Assembly (NCBI GenBank): GCA_964539745.1
Contig: CAZIJU010000024.1
Span: 1 to 44,064, forward strand
Direction: 5' to 3'
Length of the DNA: 44,064 nucleotides
Origin: DSNY01 sp964539745
Lineage (GTDB): Bacteria > Pseudomonadota > Gammaproteobacteria > Burkholderiales > Burkholderiaceae_F
Below are positions 21,632 through 30,265 of this stretch, piece by piece; positions within the stretch are counted from its first letter, which is position 1, and each line of letters opens with the position of its first letter. The position numbers and the translations under genes were made by a program. Under the pieces are notes generated by a model. The model made no database searches and was not told the origin of the DNA. It saw only the letters and a program-made list of their open reading frames with translations.

Positions 21632-21752
21632 ACCGAAAGCGAAGTGCCGTAAAAGCATTGCTGCGGCGCGACCTTTTCAGACGCTTGCGCGCGCGGCAGA
21701 ATGCGCGCAACGCCGCTACGCTCAAAAGGCGCAATCGGCATGGAGGGCATCG

Positions 21753-22835
21753 ATGACCGTCGTCGCCCGATTCGAGATCGAATACACACAGTACGTCGAT
21801 CACACAGGCCGCGTCGTGCGCGCACTGCCGGCGTTCGCCCGCGACGCGCGCGCACTGATCGACGACTACCGCGCGATGGTGCTGATGCGCGCGCTGGACG
21901 CCAAGGCCATCGCGATGCAACGCACCGGCCAGATCGGCACCTACGCTTCGACGCTCGGCAAGGAGGCGATCGACGCCGGCGTCGGCGCGGTGCTTGCGCG
22001 CGACGACGTCGTACTGCCCAGCTATCGCGAAAGCGGCATCCTGTTTCTGCGCGGCATCTCGCCGCACCGCGTGTTCCTGTACTGGGGCGGCGACGAGCGC
22101 GGCAACGACTTCCCGGAGTCGCCGCGCGACTTTCCGTTCTGCGTGCCGATCGCGCTGCAGTTGCCGCACGCGGTCGGCGTGGCCTACGCGATGAAGCTGC
22201 GCGGCGAACGCAGAGCCGCACTCGCACTGTGCGGCGACGGCGCGACCTCGAAGGGCGACTTCTACGAAGCGATCAACGCCGCTGGCGTGTGGAAGCTTCC
22301 GCTGGTCGTGCTGATCGTCAACAACCAGTGGGCGATCTCGGTGCCGCGCAAGGCGCAGACCGCGGCGGCCACACTGGCGCAAAAGGGCATCGCCGCCGGC
22401 GTCCATTGCGAGCAGTTCGACGGCAACGACGTGATCGCGGTGCGCGACGTGATCGGACGCGCGTTGGCGCGAGCGCGTGGCGGCGACGGCCCGACGCTAC
22501 TGGAAGCGATCACCTACCGGCTCAGCGACCACACCACCGCCGACGACGCGTCGCGCTACCGCAGCGCCGAGGAGCTGGCCGAGATGTGGAAGCGCGAACC
22601 GATCGTTCGGCTGCGCGACTGGCTGGTCGCGCAGGGCGTCTGGGGCCGCGAGCAGGAGGAGAAACTGCGCGCCGAAGTCAATGAGCGCGTGCAGCAGGCG
22701 GTGGCCGCGTATCTGGATACGCCGCCGCCGCACCCGCGGCAGATGTTCGCGCATTTGTACGCCGAGCTGCCGCGTGCGTACGCTTGGCAAGTCGAAGCGA
22801 TCGAGCAGGAAAATGGCGGCCATCACGCTCGTTGA
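21753..22835 (+). CDS. pdhA: 2-oxoacid (pyruvate-type) dehydrogenase E1 alpha subunit
   Basis: A 360-residue thiamin diphosphate enzyme subunit. Together with the beta subunit it decarboxylates a 2-oxo acid (pyruvate or a branched-chain oxo acid) and hands the acyl group to the E2 lipoyl domain. The thiamin-diphosphate motif runs from GDGATSKGDFYEAIN to VNNQWAIS. The preceding YRESGILFLRGISPHRVFLY and the phosphorylation-loop-like segment LSDHTTADDASRYR are typical of the alpha subunit. Similarity is strongest to the heterotetrameric PdhA group, but the substrate is not certain. GGAGG about seven bases upstream supports the start. The gene overlaps the E1 beta start by 23 bases. Confidence 0.92.
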   Translation: MTVVARFEIEYTQYVDHTGRVVRALPAFARDARALIDDYRAMVLMRALDAKAIAMQRTGQIGTYASTLGKEAIDAGVGAVLARDDVVLPSYRESGILFLRGISPHRVFLYWGGDERGNDFPESPRDFPFCVPIALQLPHAVGVAYAMKLRGERRAALALCGDGATSKGDFYEAINAAGVWKLPLVVLIVNNQWAISVPRKAQTAAATLAQKGIAAGVHCEQFDGNDVIAVRDVIGRALARARGGDGPTLLEAITYRLSDHTTADDASRYRSAEELAEMWKREPIVRLRDWLVAQGVWGREQEEKLRAEVNERVQQAVAAYLDTPPPHPRQMFAHLYAELPRAYAWQVEAIEQENGGHHAR

Positions 22836-23793
22836 AGCGATCAACCTGGCGCTCGCCCGCGCGCTTGCCGACGATGACCACGTCGTCGTGTTCGGCGAAG
22901 ACGTGGGCGTGAACGGCGGCGTGTTCCGCGCCACCGTGGGGCTGCAGCAGCGCTTCGGGGCCGCGCGCGTGTTCGACACGCCGCTTGCCGAGGCGCTGAT
23001 CGCCGGCATGGCGGTGGGGCTGGCGGTCGAAGGTCTGCGGCCGGTGGCCGAGATCCAGTTCGCCGGCTTCGCGTACACGACGATCGATCAGATCCTGAAC
23101 GAAGCCGGCCGCATGCGCCATCGCACGCTGGGCCGCCTGTCCTGCCCGCTGGTGCTGCGCACGCCGTGCGGCGCCGGCATCCGCGCGCCCGAGCATCACT
23201 CGGAAAGCCCGGAGGCGATGTTCGCGCACATTCCCGGCATTCGCGTCGTGTATCCGAGTTCGCCGCGGCGGGCGTACGGATTGCTGCTGGCGGTGATCCG
23301 CGACCCGGACCCGGTCGTTTTTCTCGAGCCGTCGCGCCTGTATCGGCGCGAAAAGGAAGAGGTCGAAGACGACGGCCGCGCTGCGCCGCTGGACACCTGC
23401 TTCGTGCTGCGCGAAGGCACCGACGTCACGCTCGTGACGTGGGGCGCGTGCGTGGCAGAGACGCTGCAGGCGGCCGAGCAACTGTCGGCCGAGGGGGTCG
23501 CCGCCGAGGTGATCGACGTGGCCACCCTGAAGCCGATCGACTTCGACACCATCGTCGCGTCGGTGGCGAAAACCGGCCGCTGCGTGATCGTGACCGAAGC
23601 GCCGCGCACCGTGAGCCTCGCGTCCGAAATCTCGGCCGAGATTTCCGAACGCGGGCTGCTGTCGCTGCTCGGTCCGGTGCAGCGCGTGACCGGCTGGGAC
23701 ACGGTGACGCCGATGGCACGGCTCGAGTCGCTTTACATCCCCAGCCCGAAGCGCATCTGCGAAGCGGTGCGCCGCGTCATGGCCTACGCCTGA
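22813..23793 (+). CDS. 2-oxoacid dehydrogenase E1 beta subunit
   Basis: A 326-residue transketolase-like beta subunit partnering the upstream E1 alpha. MAAITLVEAINLALARALA, VFGEDVGVNGGVFRATVGL, FDTPLAEALIAGMAVGLA and RTPCGAGIRAPEHHSESPEA are standard E1 beta blocks, and the C-terminal transketolase domain has TLKPIDFDTIVASVAKTGR and VTGWDTVTPMARLE. It completes the thiamin-diphosphate site between the subunits. The start at 22813 is chosen because family sequence begins there; it lies inside the end of the E1 alpha gene. Its stop overlaps the next start by one base (TGATG). Confidence 0.94.
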   Translation: MAAITLVEAINLALARALADDDHVVVFGEDVGVNGGVFRATVGLQQRFGAARVFDTPLAEALIAGMAVGLAVEGLRPVAEIQFAGFAYTTIDQILNEAGRMRHRTLGRLSCPLVLRTPCGAGIRAPEHHSESPEAMFAHIPGIRVVYPSSPRRAYGLLLAVIRDPDPVVFLEPSRLYRREKEEVEDDGRAAPLDTCFVLREGTDVTLVTWGACVAETLQAAEQLSAEGVAAEVIDVATLKPIDFDTIVASVAKTGRCVIVTEAPRTVSLASEISAEISERGLLSLLGPVQRVTGWDTVTPMARLESLYIPSPKRICEAVRRVMAYA

Positions 23794-24875
23794 TGAAGAT
23801 CTTCAACCTACCCGACCTCGGCGAGGGCCTGCAGGAAGCCGAGATCGTCGAGTGGCACGTCAAGCCGGGCGACGACATTGCCGCCGACGCGACGATGGTT
23901 TCGGTCGAGACCGACAAGGCGGTGGTGGACATTCCGGCGCCGTACGCCGGCCGCGTCGATAAGCTGTTCGCGGCCAAGGGCGAGGTCGTGCGCGTCGGCG
24001 CGCCGTTGATCGGCTTCGCCGGCCAGCCCGCAGACACGGGCACCGTCGTCGGCGAACTCGAACCGCCGCGCACGACCGCTCCCATGACCGCGCCGGCGCA
24101 CGCGGCTGTCCGCGCTACGCCGGCGGTGCGCGCGCTGGCGCGCGATCTGGGGGTCGATCTGGCCGCCGTTCAGGGCACCGGGCCGGACGGAGCGGTGACG
24201 AGCGCGGACGTGCGGCGCGCGGCCGCCGCGGTCCCTGCGGCCGCCAGCGGCGAGGCGCTGCGCGGCATGCGCCGCGCGATGGCGCAGCGCATGGCGGCGT
24301 CGCACGCGCAGGTGGCATCCGTCACGGTCTTCGACGACGCGGACGTGCACGCCTGGCCGCAAGGCACGTCGATTCTGCTCCGATTGCTGCGCGCGCTCGT
24401 TGCGGCGTCGCGAGCCGTGCCGGCGCTGAATGCGTGGCTCGAAGGCGAACGGCGGCGCGTCTTCGAGGAGGTCCACGTCGGAATCGCGGTCGATACCGCC
24501 GACGGCCTGATCGTCCCGGTGCTACGCAACGCGCACGCGCTCGACGCGGCCGCGCTCGAACGCGAGGCGCGTGCCCTGATCGAGGCGGCGCACGCGCGCG
24601 CGGTCGCGCCGGAGCGGCTGCGCGGCGCGACGATCACGTTGTCTAACTTCGGGCCGATCGGCGGCCGCTATGCCACACCGATCGTCGTGCCGCCGAGCGT
24701 GGCGATCCTCGGCGCCGGGCGAATCGCACTCGCGCCCGTGGCGCTTGCCGACGGCACGCTCGTCGCGCACCGCGTTCTGCCGCTGTCGCTGACCTTCGAT
24801 CATCGCGCCGCCACCGGCGGCGAAGCAGCGCGGTTTCTGAACGCGGTGATCGCGGATCTCCGGCGCGTGGACTGA
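23793..24875 (+). CDS. Dihydrolipoamide acyltransferase (E2)
   Basis: A 360-residue E2 with one lipoyl domain (residues 1-78, lipoyl lysine in VSVETDKAVVDIPAP), an alanine/proline linker, a peripheral-subunit-binding domain (about 108-142, VRALARDLGVDLAAVQGTGP) and an inner-core acyltransferase domain. It moves the acyl group from lipoamide to CoA. The catalytic region reads FDHRAATGGEAARF, so the histidine is present but a threonine stands where most E2 enzymes have aspartate (HRxxDG). At 360 residues it is short for an E2. No dihydrolipoamide dehydrogenase (E3) gene follows, so E3 must be shared from elsewhere. Confidence 0.92.
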   Translation: MKIFNLPDLGEGLQEAEIVEWHVKPGDDIAADATMVSVETDKAVVDIPAPYAGRVDKLFAAKGEVVRVGAPLIGFAGQPADTGTVVGELEPPRTTAPMTAPAHAAVRATPAVRALARDLGVDLAAVQGTGPDGAVTSADVRRAAAAVPAAASGEALRGMRRAMAQRMAASHAQVASVTVFDDADVHAWPQGTSILLRLLRALVAASRAVPALNAWLEGERRRVFEEVHVGIAVDTADGLIVPVLRNAHALDAAALEREARALIEAAHARAVAPERLRGATITLSNFGPIGGRYATPIVVPPSVAILGAGRIALAPVALADGTLVAHRVLPLSLTFDHRAATGGEAARFLNAVIADLRRVD

Positions 24876-25046
24876 CACATACCGCCTGCGGGCGAGCGGT
24901 CCACCGCGATCGCGGCGATCGACGGCTCGTCATCCGGGGCGGCAAGCGTCTGCGGATGGCGCATCGCGTGCCGGTTGCCCGCGGTCAGGCAACGTGCCGA
25001 GGTCCGCCGCGACGCGTCCGCCGGTGCGGCCGCGTGGTGCCAAGCG

Positions 25047-25588
25047 ATCGAGCATTACGAATCTTCGCGACACGACAGACCTTCTGCCGCTCGCATCCGT
25101 CGTTCTTCGTCATTCCAAGCCGCAACGCCCCCAATTGTTATTCCGAGCCGCTACGCTGCCGTTGTCATTCCGAGCCGCAGGCGAGGAATCTCGGCATCGC
25201 GTGGCGCGGAGATCCCTCGCGTCCGCTCAGGATGACAACCCAGCGTCATTGCCCCGGCCTGGTTGCGCCATTCCGAGCCGCTACGCCCCCATTGTCATTC
25301 CGAGCCGCTACGCTGCCGTTGTCATTCCGAGCCGCAGGCGAGGAATCTCGGCACCGCGTGGCGCGGAGATCCCTCGCGTTCGCTCGGGATGACAAGCTAG
25401 CGTCGCAAGGCCGAGATCCCTCGCGTTCGCTCGGGATGACGATGGGGAGTCATTACAAGCCCGAGGCGAGGAATCTCCGCCGCACGCTACGCCGGGATCC
25501 CTCGCGTCGCTCGGGATGACCGAACCGGTGTCCACACGGGCGACGCGAACTTGCGGGGTCGCGGTGTCACGAGCTTGCGTCAGTCAAT
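25047..25588 (-). repeat. Expanded fold-back repeat, copy C
   Basis: A 542-base copy in reverse orientation. Its left end ATCGAGCATTACGAATCTTC and right end (GTCGCGGTGTCACGAGCTTG, then CGTCAGTCAAT) match the ends of copies A, B and D. The interior holds several modules of types CATTCCGAGCCGCAGGCGAG and CCCTCGCGTTCGCTCGGGAT. The right end overlaps the stop codon of cysK by a few bases. The 171 bases between the E2 gene and this repeat (24876-25046) show nothing recognisable. Confidence 0.85.
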
Positions 25589-26561
25589 GATCTGGCGCCA
25601 GAGCTCGCGCGCGCAGCCATTCCGGATTGAATAGCCGCTTCAGGTACAGCCGCCCGCTATCGCACAGGACGGTGACGATCGTGTGTCCCGGTCCAAGCTG
25701 GCGCGCCACTTGCACCGCGGCTGCGACGTTGATTCCGGTGGACCCGCCGACGAACAATCCTTCTTCGCGCAACAATCGGTAGACCATCCGCACGCACGAC
25801 GAATCATCGACGAACACCGCATCGTCGATCGGCGTGCCCTGCAGATTCGCGGTGACGCGCGTCGTGCCGATGCCTTCGGTGATCGAACTGCCCTCGGCTT
25901 TCAACTCGCCGGTCTTGACCCAACTGTAGAGTGCGCTGCCCTGCGGATCGGCGAGCACGATGCGAACGTGCGGGTTGCGTTCCTTCAGGTAGCGCGCCAC
26001 GCCGGCCAGCGTGCCGCCGGTGCCGACCGCGCTGACGAATGCGTCGACGCGCCCATCCGTGTCGCGCCAGATCTCGGGGCCGGTCGTCTCATAGTGCGCC
26101 TGCCGGTTCGCGACGTTGTCGAACTGGTTGGCCCAGATCGCGTTTGGCGTCGTGGCCGCGAGTCGCCCCGCGATCTTCTGGTAGTTGTCCGGGTCGACGT
26201 ACGGCTTCGGCGGCACCGGCCGCACCTCGGCGCCGAGCACCCGCAGCAATTCCATCTTTTCGGGCGACTGGTTGTCCGGAATCACGATCACGCAGCGATA
26301 ACCGCGGGCCGCGCAGAGGTGCGCCAACCCGATGCCCGTGTTTCCGGCGGTGCCTTCGACGACCACGCCGCCGGACGCGAGCAGCCCGCGCCGTTCTGCG
26401 TCCTGGATGATGTAAAGCGCAGCGCGGTCCTTGACCGAGCCACCCGGGTTCAGGAACTCGGCCTTGCCGAGGATCTCGCAGCCGGTCTCGCGGCTGAACT
26501 TTTCCAGCCGTATCAGCGGCGTATTGCCAATGGTGCCGGCGAATCCGCTCCTCGTGTTCAT
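25584..26561 (-). CDS. cysK: Cysteine synthase A (O-acetylserine sulfhydrylase)
   Basis: A 325-residue fold-type II pyridoxal phosphate enzyme that makes L-cysteine from O-acetylserine and sulfide in the cytoplasm. The cofactor lysine is in NPGGSVKDRAALYI, the substrate loop is EGTAGNTGIGLAHL, and the phosphate-binding loop is SAVGTGGTLAGVARYL. Length is normal. Some relatives act as cystathionine beta-synthase or use O-phosphoserine, and the variant TAGNTG (rather than TSGNTG) is seen in several such subgroups, so the exact acceptor is inferred. The gene is divergent from the GHKL operon, with only 49 bases between the two starts. Its last codons run into repeat copy C. Confidence 0.93.
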   Translation of the reverse strand: MNTRSGFAGTIGNTPLIRLEKFSRETGCEILGKAEFLNPGGSVKDRAALYIIQDAERRGLLASGGVVVEGTAGNTGIGLAHLCAARGYRCVIVIPDNQSPEKMELLRVLGAEVRPVPPKPYVDPDNYQKIAGRLAATTPNAIWANQFDNVANRQAHYETTGPEIWRDTDGRVDAFVSAVGTGGTLAGVARYLKERNPHVRIVLADPQGSALYSWVKTGELKAEGSSITEGIGTTRVTANLQGTPIDDAVFVDDSSCVRMVYRLLREEGLFVGGSTGINVAAAVQVARQLGPGHTIVTVLCDSGRLYLKRLFNPEWLRARALAPDH

Positions 26562-26597
26562 GCTCGCCCCCGATCTATCAAAGGCATCGCGGTGCGC

Positions 26598-26603
26598 CAG
26601 AAT
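26598..26603 (+). promoter_or_regulatory. Candidate -10 element, leaderless start of the GHKL operon
   Basis: CAGAAT stands seven bases before the ATG at 26611. If it is used, transcription would begin at or next to the start codon, giving a leaderless mRNA. This agrees with the absence of a Shine-Dalgarno sequence there. The 49-base space to the divergent cysK start leaves little room for any other promoter. No good -35 hexamer is visible. Confidence 0.3.
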
Positions 26604-26610
26604 ACCGCCG

Positions 26611-28521
26611 ATGCAGGCCGTACCGACCTGGAAGTTCCGCCGTATGCAACCCGGCGAGATGAATATCGACCCGATCGAGGGCGAGTTCTTCTCGACCGAG
26701 GCGCTGGGCAGCCTGGCCGACGCGCTGGTGCGCGAGGCGATCCAGAACTCGCTCGACGCGCGCGCCGGCGGCGAGCGCGTGCGGGTGCGGATCGCTTTTC
26801 CGCAGCCCTCGGCGTGGCTCGACGGCGAGCGTCGGGCGCGCTATCTCGAAGCGCTGTGGCCGCATCTGGCGGCCGAGGGCAGCGGGCTCGCTGATCTGCC
26901 TCAACGCCGCGAGCCGCTCGCTTTCGTCGTCGTCGAAGACGCCGGCACGCGCGGGCTGCAGGGCGATCCCGCGCAAAGCGAGGATCGCGAGCCGGCGGCG
27001 GACGCGCCGCGCAACGACTTCTACTTTTTCTGGCGCAACGTCGGGCGGTCGCGCAAGAGCGCGGCCGAACTGGGGCGCTGGGGCCTGGGCAAGACGGTGT
27101 TTGCGGCGGCTTCGCGCATCAACACCTTCTTCGCGCTGACCGTGAGACGCGACGACGGCCGCAGGCTGCTGATGGGGCAGGCCGTTTTGCGCATTCATCG
27201 CCTCGATGGCGCGCGCCACTACCCTTACGGCTACTTCGGCGACTTTGAAGGCGACTTCGCGTTGCCGGTGGACGACGACGCGGCGATCGAGACGTTCTGC
27301 CGCGATTTCGGCATCGCGCGGGCGAACGAACCGGGGCTGTCGGTCGTGATTCCGTATCCCGATCCGACGCTCGAGCCGCAGGCGCTGCTGCGCTCGGTCG
27401 TGCGGCATTACTTCGTGCCGATTCTGGCCGGCGATCTGGCCGTCGAGATCGTTCACGGCGATCAGGTCGAAGCGGTCGACGCCGTGTCGCTGCCCGGCCT
27501 GCTGGCGCGCAGCGCTTGGACGGAAGGGCCGGCGTTGCAACGGCTGGTGCAACTGGCGCGATGGGCGATGGCGCTGCCGCCGCAGCGGCACCTGCACCTG
27601 CCGGCGCCGGATCAGGGCGCGGCGCCGCGTTGGATTGCGGACCGCGCGCTGGAGGACGCGCTTGCGCCGCTGCGCGAGCCGTTCAACCGCGGCGATCCGG
27701 TCGGCGTCCATGTGCCGGTGTGGGTCAAGCCGACCGCCGGCGAAGCGGTGTGCGCCGGTTTCGACGTGTACCTCGAGCGCGACGACGCACTGTCCGGCAG
27801 CGACGAGCATTTCGTGCGCGAAGGCATCACGATCGCGGGCGTGCGCAGCGGGCTGCAAGGTGGCGTACGCGCGATCGTCTGGGTGCGCCAACGCGCACTG
27901 TCCGGTCTGCTCGGCGACTCCGAGAATCCGGCGCATACGGAATGGCAGGAGCGCTCGCCGCGGTTCAAGCAGCGCTATCGGCACGGCCCGTACACGCTGC
28001 GCTACATCAAGAGCGCGCCGCGCGAAATCGTGCGTGCGCTCACGCGCCCTGCAGCGGGCCGCGACTTCGCGCTGCTGCGTCACCTGTTCTCGCTTGACCT
28101 GCCGACCGAAGAGGCGGTCAGGCAACGCGCGGCGAGCGCACCCAAGCGCACCGGCCTGGATGGCACGGGCACCGCGTCATTCGTGGAGACGGTGGGCAAG
28201 GAGCGTTTCTTCGAATTGCAGAAACTGCCCGGCGGCTTTCGGCTCGCGGGCACAGTCGAGGGCGCCGCCGCGCCGCGTTTCGTCGCCGTGCTGGCCGCCT
28301 ATGAGGTGCGGCGCGGCAACCCGTTCGCGCTGTACCAGGCGCTCGACTTCGAGATGGATCGGCCCCCGATCGAGGCGGTGGCCTCCGGCGCCGAGATCGT
28401 GCGCCGCGAGCGCAATGCGATCGTGCTGCGCATCGACGAGCCGGCATTTCAGCTCACCGTCCGCGGCTTCGACCCGCGTCGCGACGTACGGGTGAAAACG
28501 CTCGCGCAGTACGACGCATGA
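26611..28521 (+). CDS. GHKL-type ATPase of an unassigned three-gene operon
   Basis: A 636-residue protein whose first 190 residues form a GHKL (Hsp90/MutL/histidine kinase) ATP-binding domain. The N box is LVREAIQNSLDAR (E42, N46), the G1 box is VVEDAGTRGLQG (D110, G112, G115) and the G2 lid is GRWGLGKTVF (155-164). The GLGK lid and the aromatic run NDFYFFWRNVG are like those of MutL/MORC-like ATPases in predicted restriction and defence operons. The rest (about 190-636) contains no nuclease, methylase or helicase motif that I recognise. There are no membrane segments. Its stop overlaps the next start (ATGA, 28518). The frame is open 180 bases upstream, but family-like sequence starts at WKFRRMQPGEMNIDPIEGEF. 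A function in phage defence is inference only. Confidence 0.85.
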   Translation: MQAVPTWKFRRMQPGEMNIDPIEGEFFSTEALGSLADALVREAIQNSLDARAGGERVRVRIAFPQPSAWLDGERRARYLEALWPHLAAEGSGLADLPQRREPLAFVVVEDAGTRGLQGDPAQSEDREPAADAPRNDFYFFWRNVGRSRKSAAELGRWGLGKTVFAAASRINTFFALTVRRDDGRRLLMGQAVLRIHRLDGARHYPYGYFGDFEGDFALPVDDDAAIETFCRDFGIARANEPGLSVVIPYPDPTLEPQALLRSVVRHYFVPILAGDLAVEIVHGDQVEAVDAVSLPGLLARSAWTEGPALQRLVQLARWAMALPPQRHLHLPAPDQGAAPRWIADRALEDALAPLREPFNRGDPVGVHVPVWVKPTAGEAVCAGFDVYLERDDALSGSDEHFVREGITIAGVRSGLQGGVRAIVWVRQRALSGLLGDSENPAHTEWQERSPRFKQRYRHGPYTLRYIKSAPREIVRALTRPAAGRDFALLRHLFSLDLPTEEAVRQRAASAPKRTGLDGTGTASFVETVGKERFFELQKLPGGFRLAGTVEGAAAPRFVAVLAAYEVRRGNPFALYQALDFEMDRPPIEAVASGAEIVRRERNAIVLRIDEPAFQLTVRGFDPRRDVRVKTLAQYDA

Positions 28522-29300
28522 TCCGGCGCCTGAACTACACGGGTCGCAAGCGCATCGCGCGTGCGCGGGCGGCGGTCCGCCTGATTCCGGCACCTTCAGG
28601 CGGCTGGGCTTTCGATGTCGAGTTCGACCTCGAGGGCTACGACTTTCCTGCGGACGCGAACGTTTTCGTCGAGGCGTACAACGCCACGTCGTACATGCGC
28701 TTCGATTTCGGTACGGTCGCGGCGCGCAGGCCGCCGCCGGATCTGCGCCTGACAGAAGTCACCTCCAGCCCGCTGCCCAAATTCCGGATCAAGGTGGTCG
28801 ATTCGCGCCACGGCCTGCTACTCGGCGTGGCCGACAAGCTGGTGCCGCTGCATTCCGAGGATGCGCTTGCCGGCAAGCAGTCGCTGCTGCCGGTGGAGTT
28901 CCGCGATCTCGGCGATCGCATCTGGCGGCTGGACGTCTCCGACTGGCCCGTGCTCGAGCTGAACCGGCGCTTTGCCGATCTGGGCGAGATCGCCCGTTCG
29001 GCCGACTCCTTCGTCGCGCTCGTGTACCCGGAAGTCGTGCGCCAGGTTCTGCACGAGGCGCTGATCGTGCAGGAGCAGACCGACCCGGACTTCGACGAAG
29101 ACGACTGGACCAGCCTGTGGCTGCGCTTTGCGTGCAGCCTGCCGGGTGTAGATGCTCCGCCCGAGGCGCAACCCGGTTCGTCGGCCGACGAGGCGCATGC
29201 ACTGACCGAGGGCTGGATCGAGCGCGCGGTACAGGCGTTCTGCCGCGCGCGCGACGCGCGCGTGCGTTTCGAGCGCGCGCTGGCGAAAGGCACGCTGTGA
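28518..29300 (+). CDS. Unknown protein, second gene of the GHKL operon
   Basis: A 260-residue soluble protein that I do not recognise. The first 135 residues look beta-rich, with alternating hydrophobic strands (WAFDVEFDLEGYDFP, NVFVEAYNATSYMRFDFGTV, FRIKVVDSRHGLLLGVADKL). The second half is helical and acidic (QEQTDPDFDEDDWTSLWLRF). No catalytic motif, zinc site, signal peptide or membrane segment is seen. It starts inside the stop of the ATPase gene and ends overlapping the next start (GTGA, 29297), so the three proteins are very likely made in coordinated amounts and may form a complex. The strand-rich front half could be a binding or scaffold module (inference). Confidence 0.8.
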   Translation: MIRRLNYTGRKRIARARAAVRLIPAPSGGWAFDVEFDLEGYDFPADANVFVEAYNATSYMRFDFGTVAARRPPPDLRLTEVTSSPLPKFRIKVVDSRHGLLLGVADKLVPLHSEDALAGKQSLLPVEFRDLGDRIWRLDVSDWPVLELNRRFADLGEIARSADSFVALVYPEVVRQVLHEALIVQEQTDPDFDEDDWTSLWLRFACSLPGVDAPPEAQPGSSADEAHALTEGWIERAVQAFCRARDARVRFERALAKGTL

Positions 29301-30034
29301 GCGCGGTGGTGCGCGCGCTGCTGCCGGCCGGAATCGAGCGCCTGCGGGACGACCTGCAGGCGCTGCGCAGCGGCGCGCGGCGGGCGCCGCCATGCGAGCT
29401 ATTGGCCGACTCGGGCGCGACCGCCGAACTGTCGGTGGAGGTGAAGGTCGCCCCGCAGAGGTTCGCGACCCGGGCGCAACTGGGCGAATACCTGTGGCAG
29501 TTGCTTGCACCGCTGCCGGCGGCCGAAGTCGAAGGCAACCGCGGGCTCTGGGCGTGGCTGTCGCTGTATTTCTTCGATCAGGTGTGCCCGTTACGGCCGG
29601 ACGGCACGCGACGCCCGGGACAGGACTACCGGCATATTCCCGACTTCGACTTCCGCCATCGCTATCGCCACCTGCTGTACGGGCCGTACGCGGTGTATCG
29701 CCGCCATCGCGGGGCCGCGGCACTCCTGCTCGCCGGCCCGCCGCACTCGGAGCCGGCGCTGTATCAGGAGATCGCGGCGCGGCAGGATCTGATCGTCAGT
29801 CGCGGCGTGATCGATGCGCTGAACCTGCTGTATCTCGACCGGACGCGCGGGATACCCAAGCGCGGCGCCTCAGCAATCAACCAGCCGGGCACCGTGCGCC
29901 GCTTCGTCCGCGTGCTGCAGCAGCTCGATCTTACTTACGACATCCACGGCATGTCGGGCGAAGCGATCGTCGAATTGTTGCCGCCGGAGTTCGACGCGTG
30001 GAGACGCGGGTGGGCGACACCGTTGGGCCACTGA
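29297..30034 (+). CDS. Unknown protein, third gene of the GHKL operon (DUF6339-like)
   Basis: A 245-residue soluble protein, GTG start overlapping the previous stop by four bases. The centre contains NRGLWAWLSLYFFDQVCP followed by an aromatic- and arginine-rich stretch (DFRHRYRHLLYGPYAVYRRH). Later come SRGVIDALNLLYLDR and TVRRFVRVLQQLDLTYDIHG. From memory this layout resembles proteins grouped as DUF6339, which occur in operons with GHKL ATPases and Z1/AIPR-type restriction components; I could not check this. No nuclease motif can be named. The frame is open 180 bases upstream inside the second gene, but the tight overlap makes 29297 the natural start. Confidence 0.78.
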   Translation: MSAVVRALLPAGIERLRDDLQALRSGARRAPPCELLADSGATAELSVEVKVAPQRFATRAQLGEYLWQLLAPLPAAEVEGNRGLWAWLSLYFFDQVCPLRPDGTRRPGQDYRHIPDFDFRHRYRHLLYGPYAVYRRHRGAAALLLAGPPHSEPALYQEIAARQDLIVSRGVIDALNLLYLDRTRGIPKRGASAINQPGTVRRFVRVLQQLDLTYDIHGMSGEAIVELLPPEFDAWRRGWATPLGH

Positions 30035-30265
30035 GCAGGTGGAGTTCGCACGACGTGCGATGTACCCGAACGTTACGTCGAGCCGGTGGCGATGAATCTC
30101 GGGCGCGCACGGTGCCGATGCGTCGCCCCGGCTTTGCCGCTGCAGAGCCGACTTCGTTCCTTGCGGACGACAAAAGATCGGGGCAACGACGAAAGGCTCG
30201 GAACGACGAACCGAGCCGCCCCGAACGGTACGCAGACACTGGCGCCGAGCCAGGCGCAATCGCCG

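Noticed and set aside
25047..25588. Possible CRISPR array because of regular short repeats
   Set aside because: Repeat units are of unequal length and spacing, alternate in orientation, and have no unique spacers. No cas gene is nearby.
30035..30265. Possible small gene or repeat copy between the GHKL operon and the TPR gene
   Set aside because: A short GGCTCGGAACGAC stretch resembles the repeat interior but the ends are missing, and no credible open frame is present.
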